Origin: Lacticigenium naphthae DSM 19658
GTDB taxonomy: Bacteria > Bacillota > Bacilli > Lactobacillales > Carnobacteriaceae_A
Direction of reading: 5' to 3'
Assembly (NCBI RefSeq): GCF_000425865.1
Contig: NZ_AUEG01000004.1
Location: 1 to 64,000, forward strand
Length of the DNA: 64,000 nt
Positions within the stretch are counted from its first letter, which is position 1; every line of letters begins with the position of its first letter. Shown piece after piece: positions 7,849 to 15,956 of the stretch. The notes below the pieces were generated by a model, which was given only the letters and a program-made list of their open reading frames with translations, was not told where the DNA came from and ran no database searches. The position numbers and the translations under genes are program-made.

Positions 7849-10015
7849 AGTGACATATTATCAATTGAATAACCAGTTGAATATACCTGTGAATGGTCAG
7901 ATTCCATTAGTTAAAGATAAAGAGGCTGTAAAGCAGTATTTTTTGGAAGAAATAAATCAACATACGGTTTTCTTTCATAGCTTGGAAGAAAAAATTCACT
8001 ATCTTCTGAAATACGATTATATCGATGAAATGATTCTATTAAACTATTCTGAGAAAAATGAAGCACCCTATGATTGGGTATTCATTAAAAAGTTATTTAA
8101 ACAGATTTATGATCACAAATTTCGGTTTAAGAGCTTTATGGGAGCTTTCAAATTCTATGAACAATATGCTTTAAAAACCAATGACGGCAAAAAGTATCTA
8201 GAAAGATTCGAAGACCGTATTGCATTTACTGCTCTATTTTTAGCAGACGGAGATAAAAAACTGGCTTTGGATCTAGCTGAAGAGATGATTACTCAGAGAT
8301 TTCAGCCGGCCACACCTACTTTTCTAAATGCAGGTAAGAAAAGACGGGGAGAGTTGGTATCTTGTTACTTGATCGACCTTGATGACTCCATGCTTTCCAT
8401 AGCTAGAGGGATCAACTCTAGCTTACAATTGTCCAGAAAAGGCGGTGGAGTAGGTGTCAATCTATCCAATTTGCGAGCTGCAGGTGATCCGATAAAACAT
8501 ATCGAAAATGCCTCCTCTGGTGTGGTGCCGGTTATGAAGTTACTTGAAGATAGTTTTAGCTATAGTAACCAACTCGGTCAACGCAATGGTGCCGGAGCAG
8601 TTTATTTAAGTGTTTTCCATCCGGATATCTATGCTTTTTTATCGACAAAAAAAGAAAATGCCGATGAAAAAATCCGCGTTAAAACTCTTTCTTTAGGATT
8701 GACCGTTCCAGATAAATATTATGAATTGATAAAAACCAATCAGCCCATGTACTTATTTAGTCCCTATGATGTAGAACGAATATACGGAATACCCTTTTCT
8801 TATGTGGATCTTACAAAAGAATACGATAAGATGGTCAAGGATCCGGAAATCCAAAAGACAAAAATCAATGCAAGGGAACTGGAACAGGAAATATCTCGAC
8901 TGCAGCAAGAATCGGGTTACCCTTATATCATCAATATCGATACCGTAAACCGCCAAAATCCAGTAGATGGAAAAATTATCATGAGTAATTTATGTAGCGA
9001 AATATTTCAACCCCAGGAACCCTCTGTTTTAAATCCTGATTTATCTTATGAATCTACCGGAACAGATATCAGCTGTAACTTAGGGTCGACAAATATTGTC
9101 AATATGATAGAATCGCCAGACTTCAAAAAATCGATTGAGATTGCGACACGCGCGTTGACTACTGTTACAAAAAATAGTGCGATCGAAGAAGTCCCTACAA
9201 TCAAACGGGGCAACGACTTGTATCACACAATTGGTTTGGGTGCGATGGGGCTGCATACAACTTTTGCGTTAAATCAAATCGAATATGGATCTCCGGAATC
9301 ACTTGAATTCACCGATGTTTATTTTAGAACACTCAACTATTATTCCTTGGTAGCAAGTAATAAAATTGCTCAGGAAAAAGGAGAGACTTTTAAAGATTTT
9401 GATAAATCAACCTATGCAGAAGGTTCCTATTTTGATAGCTATATACAAGAATCGCTCCACTATCGGTTTGAAAAAACGAAAGACATCTTCAAAGGCATCA
9501 CAGTTCCAACAATAGAAAACTGGAAAGAGTTAAAAGGGAACGTTAAGAAATACGGGCTGTATCATCGAAATAGATTGGCGATCGCACCAACAGGTTCTAT
9601 TTCCTATATCAATGAAACGAGTGCTTCTCTGCACCCGATCACACAAAGAATTGAACATCGTCAAGAAAAAACAATCGGAGCTATTTACTATCCTGCTCCC
9701 TATCTATCGGATGAAACGATTGACTATTACACATCCGCCTATGATATGGATCAAAGAAAAATCATTGATTTGTATGCCGCCGCGCAAAAACACATAGATC
9801 AAGGGATGAGTTTAACGCTATTTATTCGTTCTGAATTGCCAAAAGGATTGTATGAATGGAAAAAGAACAATGCGCAGAAATTGACTACAAGAGATTTGAA
9901 TAGACTACGCAACTATGCTTATTCCAAAAAAATCAAATCTCTTTATTATGTGAGAACGTATACTGACGATGGATCCATTATTGGGGCAAATAGTTGTGAA
10001 AGCTGCATGGTTTGA
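7817..10015 (+). CDS. nrdE: Class Ib ribonucleotide reductase, large subunit
   Basis: The 732-residue catalytic subunit reduces NDPs to dNDPs. It starts inside nrdI with GGAGAGG 9 bases upstream. Signatures include SCYLIDLDDSM (first active-site Cys), the glycine loop RKGGGVGVNLSNLRAAG, the NLCSEIFQP segment with the thiyl-radical Cys, CNLGSTN, and the mobile C-terminal redox tail CESCMV. There is no N-terminal ATP-cone, as expected for NrdE, so activity-site control by dATP is probably absent. Confidence 0.97.
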   Translation: MKIEKIDQQSKVTYYQLNNQLNIPVNGQIPLVKDKEAVKQYFLEEINQHTVFFHSLEEKIHYLLKYDYIDEMILLNYSEKNEAPYDWVFIKKLFKQIYDHKFRFKSFMGAFKFYEQYALKTNDGKKYLERFEDRIAFTALFLADGDKKLALDLAEEMITQRFQPATPTFLNAGKKRRGELVSCYLIDLDDSMLSIARGINSSLQLSRKGGGVGVNLSNLRAAGDPIKHIENASSGVVPVMKLLEDSFSYSNQLGQRNGAGAVYLSVFHPDIYAFLSTKKENADEKIRVKTLSLGLTVPDKYYELIKTNQPMYLFSPYDVERIYGIPFSYVDLTKEYDKMVKDPEIQKTKINARELEQEISRLQQESGYPYIINIDTVNRQNPVDGKIIMSNLCSEIFQPQEPSVLNPDLSYESTGTDISCNLGSTNIVNMIESPDFKKSIEIATRALTTVTKNSAIEEVPTIKRGNDLYHTIGLGAMGLHTTFALNQIEYGSPESLEFTDVYFRTLNYYSLVASNKIAQEKGETFKDFDKSTYAEGSYFDSYIQESLHYRFEKTKDIFKGITVPTIENWKELKGNVKKYGLYHRNRLAIAPTGSISYINETSASLHPITQRIEHRQEKTIGAIYYPAPYLSDETIDYYTSAYDMDQRKIIDLYAAAQKHIDQGMSLTLFIRSELPKGLYEWKKNNAQKLTTRDLNRLRNYAYSKKIKSLYYVRTYTDDGSIIGANSCESCMV

Positions 10016-10028
10016 GGAGGAGAAAGCA

Positions 10029-10991
10029 ATGAAAAAATATTTGCATTATCAAGCGATCGATTGGAATAAACTAGAAGAGACCATCGACAAACATACTTGG
10101 GAAAAACTTACTTCGCAATTTTGGTTGGATACCCGTATACCTGTCTCCAACGACTTGGATGATTGGAGACAATTGTCTTTAGAAGAAAGGGATGTAGTCA
10201 ACAAAGCTTTTGGAGGATTGACTTTACTGGATACACTCCAATCAGAAGTGGGAGCGAGTGTCATGAAACAAGATGTTCGTACCCAGCATGAAGAAGCAGT
10301 ATTAAATAATATACTCTTTATGGAATCTGTTCATGCAAAAAGTTACAGCACGATTTTTATTTCATTAAATGAAAATCGAAAAATCGAAGAAATATTTGAC
10401 TGGACGAATCAGAATGAACGTTTACAGTATAAAGCCAAAAGAATCAAAACGATTTATGATACAGGGACTCCTTTACAGAAAAAGATTGCCAGTGTGTTTT
10501 TGGAGTCTTTCTTATTCTATAGTGGGTTCTATACCCCGCTGTGGTATTTAGGAAATAATCAGTTGCCGAATGTGGCTGAAATCATCAAACTGATTATTCG
10601 GGATGAATCAGTCCATGGAACTTATCTGGGATATAAATTTCAGCTAGGGTATAAAGAGTTAACTGAAGAAGAACAAGCTGATCTGCGTGACTGGATGTAT
10701 TCTTTGCTTTTTGATTTATTAGAAAATGAATTCGTCTATACGGAAGAACTGTATGATACCGTTGGCTGGACTCAAGAAGTGAAAGTGTTTGTACAATACA
10801 ATGCAAATAAAGCTTTGCAGAATTTAGGGTTTGAATCGCTATTTCAAGAGGCAACAGAAAAAGAGATCAATCCAATCGTAATGAATGGTCTTTCAACAGA
10901 TACGAATAATCATGACTTTTTCTCGCAGGTCGGTTCTGGATATTTAATGGGGGAAGTTGAGGCTATGGAAGAGGATGACTATGATTTTTAG
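10029..10991 (+). CDS. nrdF: Class Ib ribonucleotide reductase, small (radical) subunit
   Basis: This 320-residue ferritin-like subunit carries the tyrosyl radical. Metal ligands are visible in LLDTLQSE (Asp), NNILFMESVHAKSYS (Glu, His and the radical-site Tyr), ASVFLESFLFYSG (Glu) and IIRDESVHGTY (Glu, His). The radical Tyr is kept, so this is not the metal-free variant. The ATG at 10029 follows GAGGAGGAG just after the nrdE stop; an upstream in-frame ATG at 9969 lies inside nrdE and has no such site. It is followed without a terminator by nrdD. Confidence 0.97.
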   Translation: MKKYLHYQAIDWNKLEETIDKHTWEKLTSQFWLDTRIPVSNDLDDWRQLSLEERDVVNKAFGGLTLLDTLQSEVGASVMKQDVRTQHEEAVLNNILFMESVHAKSYSTIFISLNENRKIEEIFDWTNQNERLQYKAKRIKTIYDTGTPLQKKIASVFLESFLFYSGFYTPLWYLGNNQLPNVAEIIKLIIRDESVHGTYLGYKFQLGYKELTEEEQADLRDWMYSLLFDLLENEFVYTEELYDTVGWTQEVKVFVQYNANKALQNLGFESLFQEATEKEINPIVMNGLSTDTNNHDFFSQVGSGYLMGEVEAMEEDDYDF

Positions 10992-11046
10992 CTGACAAAA
11001 ACAGATTCTAGAAAAACTATTACTGTCAGAACAAAGGGGGATCAGA

Positions 11047-13224
11047 ATGGAAGAACTGGGATCGAGACATAGAAACGATGTGCAGTATTATGTTATTAAA
11101 AGGGATGGAAAAAAACAGTTGTATTCAACAAATAAGTTAATACTTTCCCTATCTAAACTTTTGAAAGAAGATAAAAAAGCTATTGAAAAGATTAAAATGA
11201 TCATTGAAAAAGAGGTAGAGTTTTTAGTAAAGGAACAAGGAAAAATTTCCGCTGTTCAGCTTTCCACTATCATTTGTACTTCTTTAGAAAACGGAGGTTT
11301 CAAGGATGCTAGGGGTTCATATGAAAAGTTTCAGCGAGATAAACAGCAGAATTTTGATAATAACAGGAATGTACAATATAAAATTGCCGAACTGGAAGCG
11401 AAAGAGGCCACTGTTGTCAACGAGAATGCAAATAAAGACAGTAGAATATTCAATACTCAACGCGATTTAACAGCTGGAGTCGTTTCCAAGACAATGGGAC
11501 TGAAACGACTACCCGATCATGTAGCGAAAGCCCATGAAAAAGGGGATATACATTATCATGATTTGGATTATACGCCCTATTTACCGATGACTAATTGTTG
11601 TTTGATCGATTTTCAGACAATGTTTGAAAAAGGGTTTTACATCGGGAATGCAGAAGTTGAATCACCAAAATCTATTCAAACTGCGACAGCTCAGACAGCA
11701 CAAATTATAGCCAATGTGGCTTCAAGTCAGTATGGCGGATGTACATTTGATAGAATTGATGAAGTGCTGGCTCCTTTTGCACGACTGAACTATGAAAAAC
11801 ACTTGAATACAGCAACCAAATGGATAGATGACCCTGAACAAAGAGAATTATTTTCTAGAGAGAGAACCAAAAAGGATATATACGATGCGATGCAAAGTTT
11901 AGAATATGAGATCAATACATTATATACTTCTCAAGGTCAAACCCCCTTCACAAGTATCGGGTTCGGTTTGGGAACGAATTGGATTGAAAAAGAAATCCAA
12001 AAAGCCATCTTGAATGTGCGAATAAAAGGATTGGGCAAAGAAAAAAGAACGGCTATTTTCCCCAAATTAATTTTCAGCTTAAAAACTGAGTTGAATCTTA
12101 AACCAGAGGATCCTAATTATGACATCAAAGTGCTAGCTTTAGAGTGTTCTACTAAACGTATGTATCCCGATGTATTGAACTACGATAAATTAGTTGAACT
12201 AACCGGTAGCTTTAAAGCACCAATGGGTTGTCGTTCTTTTCTGCAAGCTTGGCAGGATACTAAAGGTAATGAAATCAGCGCGGGTAGAATGAATTTGGGT
12301 GTGGTAAGTTTAAATATTCCCCGTATTAGTCTGGAAGCAGAAGGGAATAGGGAAGAGTTCTGGACATTATTTGATGAAAAGATGAAAATCATGCATGATG
12401 CATTAGTCTTTAAAGCAGAACGCGTCATGGAGGCCCAACCAGAAAATGCACCTATTTTATATAAATATGGTGCATTTAAAGACCGATTGGATGCTGATGA
12501 TAAAGTAAAAAGTTTATTTATCAATCGTCGAGCAACCGTATCAATCGGATATATTGGACTATATGAAACAGCCACTGCTTTCTTTGGGCCAGATTGGGAA
12601 AATAATAACAGAGCAAAAACTTTTACCTTTGACATAGTCAAACGCTTAAAAACCTATGCAGAACGTTGGTCAATAGAAACAGATTTACATTTCAGTGTTT
12701 ATTCTACACCAAGTGAAAGTCTGACTGATCGTTTTTGTCGCTTGGACAAAAAGAAGTTTGGAAGGATAAAGGATGTAACAGATAAAGACTATTACACAAA
12801 CAGTTTCCACTATGATGTCAGGAAAAATCCAACTCCTTTTGAAAAAATAGATTTTGAAAAGGATTATCCTAGATATTCTAGTGGAGGATTTATTCATTAC
12901 TGCGAATATCCGAAACTACAAAGCAATCCGAAAGCTTTAGAAGCAGTATGGGACTATGCCTATCCCCGCATTGCTTATCTAGGAACCAATACTCCTATTG
13001 ATCATTGTTACCAGTGTGGATTTGAAGGAGATTTTCATCCGACAGCTCATGGATTTAAATGTCCACAATGTAAAAATACTGATCCGGAAACATGCGATGT
13101 AGTCAAAAGAACATGTGGTTATTTAGGTAATCCTCAAAAACGGCCGATGATAGCCGGGCGGCACAAAGAAATTGCTTCTCGTGTGAAGCATATGAAAAGA
13201 AGTGAGTATAATGAATCCAATTGA
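11047..13224 (+). CDS. nrdD: Anaerobic (class III) ribonucleoside-triphosphate reductase
   Basis: A 725-residue glycyl radical enzyme that reduces NTPs without oxygen. It has an N-terminal ATP-cone (residues about 15-105), which implies dATP feedback. The C-terminal zinc site is formed by CYQCG and CPQC pairs. The glycyl radical motif RTCGYLG places the radical at Gly691. AAAGGGGG precedes the start. The 55 bases after nrdF show no T-tailed hairpin, so it is likely co-transcribed with nrdHIEF. nrdG overlaps its end. Confidence 0.96.
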   Translation: MEELGSRHRNDVQYYVIKRDGKKQLYSTNKLILSLSKLLKEDKKAIEKIKMIIEKEVEFLVKEQGKISAVQLSTIICTSLENGGFKDARGSYEKFQRDKQQNFDNNRNVQYKIAELEAKEATVVNENANKDSRIFNTQRDLTAGVVSKTMGLKRLPDHVAKAHEKGDIHYHDLDYTPYLPMTNCCLIDFQTMFEKGFYIGNAEVESPKSIQTATAQTAQIIANVASSQYGGCTFDRIDEVLAPFARLNYEKHLNTATKWIDDPEQRELFSRERTKKDIYDAMQSLEYEINTLYTSQGQTPFTSIGFGLGTNWIEKEIQKAILNVRIKGLGKEKRTAIFPKLIFSLKTELNLKPEDPNYDIKVLALECSTKRMYPDVLNYDKLVELTGSFKAPMGCRSFLQAWQDTKGNEISAGRMNLGVVSLNIPRISLEAEGNREEFWTLFDEKMKIMHDALVFKAERVMEAQPENAPILYKYGAFKDRLDADDKVKSLFINRRATVSIGYIGLYETATAFFGPDWENNNRAKTFTFDIVKRLKTYAERWSIETDLHFSVYSTPSESLTDRFCRLDKKKFGRIKDVTDKDYYTNSFHYDVRKNPTPFEKIDFEKDYPRYSSGGFIHYCEYPKLQSNPKALEAVWDYAYPRIAYLGTNTPIDHCYQCGFEGDFHPTAHGFKCPQCKNTDPETCDVVKRTCGYLGNPQKRPMIAGRHKEIASRVKHMKRSEYNESN

Positions 13225-13765
13225 ATGGACAACAAAACAATGGAGTCAGAATTTTATTGCTGACTATAAGCCGTATAACTTTGTGGATGGAGAAGGAGTT
13301 AGATGTAGCCTGTATGTCAGCGGGTGTCCATTTGCGTGTAAAGGCTGCTACAATAAAGCGGCACAAAGCTTTTCTTACGGAACGCTTTATACAAAAGAAG
13401 TAGAAGAACAAATCATAGAAGATCTGAGTGCTGATTATTGTCAAGGACTGACTTTACTAGGAGGAGAACCCTTTTTAAATACAGATGTGACAATTCCTCT
13501 TTCTAAAAGAGTGAAGAACACTTTTGGTGATACAAAAGATATTTGGTCCTGGTCGGGTTATACGTATGAGGAAATTTTAGCTTCCTCACAAGATAAACGG
13601 GAACTCTTAGATACTATTGATGTTCTTGTTGATGGTCGATTTGTACTTGATCAATTTGATTTGGGTCTCGATTTTAGAGGAAGTAAAAACCAACGTATTA
13701 TTGATGTGCAATCTTCTTTAAAGAAAAAGAAAGTTGTCCTATGGAAACAAGGCGGATACAAATGA
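13211..13765 (+). CDS. nrdG: Anaerobic RNR activating protein (radical SAM)
   Basis: This radical-SAM activase installs the glycyl radical on NrdD. The CPFACKGC motif gives the CxxxCxxC cluster site, with LLGGEP downstream for SAM binding. An ATG at 13211 gives 184 residues; a GTG at 13202 three codons earlier is also possible. Either start overlaps the nrdD end, so translation is probably coupled. The gene closes the nrd operon before a hairpin terminator at 13949. Confidence 0.95.
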   Translation: MNPIEWTTKQWSQNFIADYKPYNFVDGEGVRCSLYVSGCPFACKGCYNKAAQSFSYGTLYTKEVEEQIIEDLSADYCQGLTLLGGEPFLNTDVTIPLSKRVKNTFGDTKDIWSWSGYTYEEILASSQDKRELLDTIDVLVDGRFVLDQFDLGLDFRGSKNQRIIDVQSSLKKKKVVLWKQGGYK

Positions 13766-13948
13766 AGATAGAGAAGATTGTGTGGGTTGAATAGCTAGGG
13801 CAAGTATAGAAAAGAGTATCACAAAAGAACGAAGAACTCGTCGAATGATGAAAAGCCCTAATATCAAAACTGCTTGACGTGGACGTAGAGTCATAAAAAA
13901 ACAAAAAAGTTAAACTAGGTATAAGTTGAACCTCACCTTTTTTATGCC

Positions 13949-13992
13949 AGCCTTCTAGCGACTACTGTTTGGTCATGGAAGGCTAGTTTTTT
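13949..13992 (+). terminator. Intrinsic terminator of the nrd operon
   Basis: AGCCTTC at 13949-13955 pairs with GAAGGCT at 13978-13984 and is followed by AGTTTTTT. The loop is long (22 nt). The T-run overlaps the stop of the convergent alkD-like gene. Confidence 0.7.
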
Positions 13993-14653
13993 ACTTGTCT
14001 AAATATTTACTGGCTTCTTGAATACTTAATGGATGAAGTTTTTTTTGATATTTGGATAAAAAAGATCGGACCCAGGCTGGATTTGTCTTGCTGTAGTCAC
14101 GCAGACTCCATCCAATGGCTTTATTGATGAAGAATTCAGTGTCTCCTAAATTTGCTACAATGATTTTTTCAAGCAACGCGACATCTGTTTGTTCTTTTCG
14201 GTGCCGCTGATGGTTGATTGCGATACGTCTCAGCCAAATGCTATCGGCAGTACTCCATTCGATCAAAGTGGCATTTACTTCGGGTTCCTCCAGTGCGATT
14301 TTTCCAATGACTTTATCCAAGCTATCGATGGTATCCCACCATGGTTTGGTCAAAGCTAATGCTTTGATTTTGGGAATATCATTGGCGGCTAATGCCTTCT
14401 GTTTTAGATTAAGGTAATCAGCTCCTACATACTGATATTCTCGGTAAGGGGAGTCCCAACATTCTTTCAGGAATGTCCAATCGACCTCTTTTTCTTTGCG
14501 GGCTTCCTTAAAGAAAGCGCGTGTGATCTCCCGTCGTTTCTCGGCCTGGATACCGAGAAAGTTAAATTGGTCACGCATATAGGCACGCATGTGTACGGCT
14601 TTGGTGGAATCTCTATGTGCTACTAATTCATCAAATAATTGTTGCTTGTTCAA
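13991..14653 (-). CDS. DNA alkylation repair protein, AlkD-like HEAT-repeat glycosylase
   Basis: A 220-residue alpha-helical HEAT-like protein of the AlkC/AlkD family, which excises bulky or cationic alkylated bases without base flipping. The aromatic/acidic cleft residues have plausible equivalents: WWDTID (Trp106, Asp110), WLRR (Arg143) and GWSLRDYSK (Trp182), inferred by alignment from memory. The length fits the family. The start follows AAAGGAG on the minus strand. It lies alone between the nrd operon and the sugar locus. Confidence 0.88.
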   Translation of the reverse strand: MNKQQLFDELVAHRDSTKAVHMRAYMRDQFNFLGIQAEKRREITRAFFKEARKEKEVDWTFLKECWDSPYREYQYVGADYLNLKQKALAANDIPKIKALALTKPWWDTIDSLDKVIGKIALEEPEVNATLIEWSTADSIWLRRIAINHQRHRKEQTDVALLEKIIVANLGDTEFFINKAIGWSLRDYSKTNPAWVRSFLSKYQKKLHPLSIQEASKYLDK

Positions 14654-14789
14654 AAAATCGACTCCTTTCTCTGTATGAAAATTTTGATTGAACGTTTCCT
14701 CTCTTAAAATTTAACATGAAATACAATGGTAAAGGAAGCTTAAAATAGAATTAGACAATAGGATGTCTCATTCAGCAATTTGGTTTTGA

Positions 14790-14848
14790 ACGAAAGATGA
14801 ATTATTCGAAATTGCCTTCGTTTGATCTTAATGATAAAATAACGAAAA
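14790..14848 (+). promoter_or_regulatory. Cluster of ACGAAAG-like boxes before the DeoR gene
   Basis: ACGAAAG at 14790, CGAAA at 14807, the inverted TTCGTTT at 14817 and ACGAAAA at 14842 fall within 60 bases upstream of the regulator start. DeoR-family proteins often bind short direct repeats, so autoregulation is plausible. Matching boxes occur before the other genes of the locus. Confidence 0.45.
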
Positions 14849-14860
14849 GGAGCGATAAAA

Positions 14861-15604
14861 ATGCATAGAGATGAAAAGATAATTTCTATTGTCAGTGAAG
14901 AAAAAAAAATTGAGGTCAATGAACTTGCTACACGATTGGGAGTTTCAAAGGTAACGATGCGTAAAGATTTGGACAAGTTGGAAACAAGAGGGATCATCAA
15001 CCGGCAGCACGGCTATGCATTGATCAATAATGAAGATGATATCAATTATCGCTTAGCAGTGAACTATGAGTTGAAATTAAATATAGCTAAAAAAGCGGCC
15101 GAATCTGTAAAAGACGGTGATACAGTCATGATCGAATCGGGATCATCTTGCACCTTATTAGCTGAAGAACTAGCAAAACAGAAGAAAAACATTACGATAA
15201 TTACGAATTCTACATTTATTGCTTCCTATATCCGCAAATTAGAAAATGTGCATATTATTTTATTGGGAGGAGAATACCAGAAAGATTCCCAAGTTAATGT
15301 GGGTCCTCTTTTAAAAAAAGTAATCGAAAATTTTTATGTGGATAAATTATTTGTGGGAATCGACGGCTTTGATGAGAATAGAGGATTTATGGGAAGTGAT
15401 CTCGCACGCTGCGATGCTGCTCAAATAATGGCAGAATCGGCTAGAAAAACAATAGTACTGACAGATTCTTCTAAATTTCTTAGACGAGGAATGGTAGCAG
15501 AATTCTCTTTTGAAGAAATTTTTCAAGTATATACGGATAAAGAAATTGAAAGTGAAAAGATAATTTTGTTACAACAAAAAGGAATAGAGGTAGTTTTAAC
15601 CTAA
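14861..15604 (+). CDS. DeoR-family transcriptional regulator of the sugar locus
   Basis: A 247-residue repressor-type regulator. The winged helix-turn-helix spans residues about 17-50 (ELATRLGVSKVTMRKDLDKLE), and the C-terminal DeoR sensor domain contains the IESGSSC and DGFD stretches that bind phosphosugars. AAAAGGAG precedes the ATG. It is followed by its own terminator and then the PTS gene on the same strand. By family it would be released by a phosphorylated sugar intermediate. The effector is inferred to be a product of the neighbouring PTS. Confidence 0.93.
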   Translation: MHRDEKIISIVSEEKKIEVNELATRLGVSKVTMRKDLDKLETRGIINRQHGYALINNEDDINYRLAVNYELKLNIAKKAAESVKDGDTVMIESGSSCTLLAEELAKQKKNITIITNSTFIASYIRKLENVHIILLGGEYQKDSQVNVGPLLKKVIENFYVDKLFVGIDGFDENRGFMGSDLARCDAAQIMAESARKTIVLTDSSKFLRRGMVAEFSFEEIFQVYTDKEIESEKIILLQQKGIEVVLT

Positions 15605-15638
15605 TTCAATGTTAGTGTAAAAATCGAATGGGTAAAAT

Positions 15639-15682
15639 ATAGTTTCTATTTTCATTTTTAGAAGAAAATAGAAACTATTTTA
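15639..15682 (+). terminator. Intrinsic terminator of the DeoR gene
   Basis: A 14-bp stem ATAGTTTCTATTTT / AAAATAGAAACTAT is followed by TTTTATTT. Confidence 0.85.
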
Positions 15683-15744
15683 TTTGCAGTAAGACGGCAC
15701 ATTTATTTTGAATGAAATATATAAAGTTTCATATGAACGATAAT

Positions 15745-15797
15745 AATCCACTAAAGAAACAGCACAAATGTGCTGTTTCTTTAGTGGATTTTTTTAA
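15745..15797 (+). terminator. Perfect 21-bp hairpin with T-run upstream of the PTS gene
   Basis: Bases 15745-15765 pair perfectly with 15770-15790, with loop AAAT, followed by TTTTT. The apex holds GCACAAATGTGC, the core of the palindrome seen at 18141 and 21992. It may be a second terminator, a PTS leader attenuator, or a protein site. A weaker hairpin (AAAAAGCT...AGCTTTTT, 15796-15821) follows directly. Confidence 0.8.
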
Positions 15798-15956
15798 AAA
15801 GCTTGGTACAGAGCTTTTTAAGTAATTTTTTAACAAAAACGGATCAAAATAGTAAGGGTTTTCAATTACACTTAACATATACTTAACAACAAAAAAATAG
15901 GAGGGAATAAAGTAACAGACGAAAATTTTTTATAAAATCATGAGGAGGAATTATAA

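Larger units (their letters stand above)
15605..15956 (+). other. Intergenic region before the PTS gene
   Basis: These 352 bases have no ORF. They contain two strong hairpin terminators (15639 and 15745), a weaker hairpin (15796-15821), an ACGAAAA box at 15919-15925 and the ribosome site GAGGAGG before the PTS start. I could not fix a promoter with confidence. Confidence 0.6.

Noticed and set aside
13698-13904. Ser/Phe-rich minus-strand frame after nrdG
   Set aside because: It overlaps the end of nrdG and has low-complexity composition typical of antisense frames.
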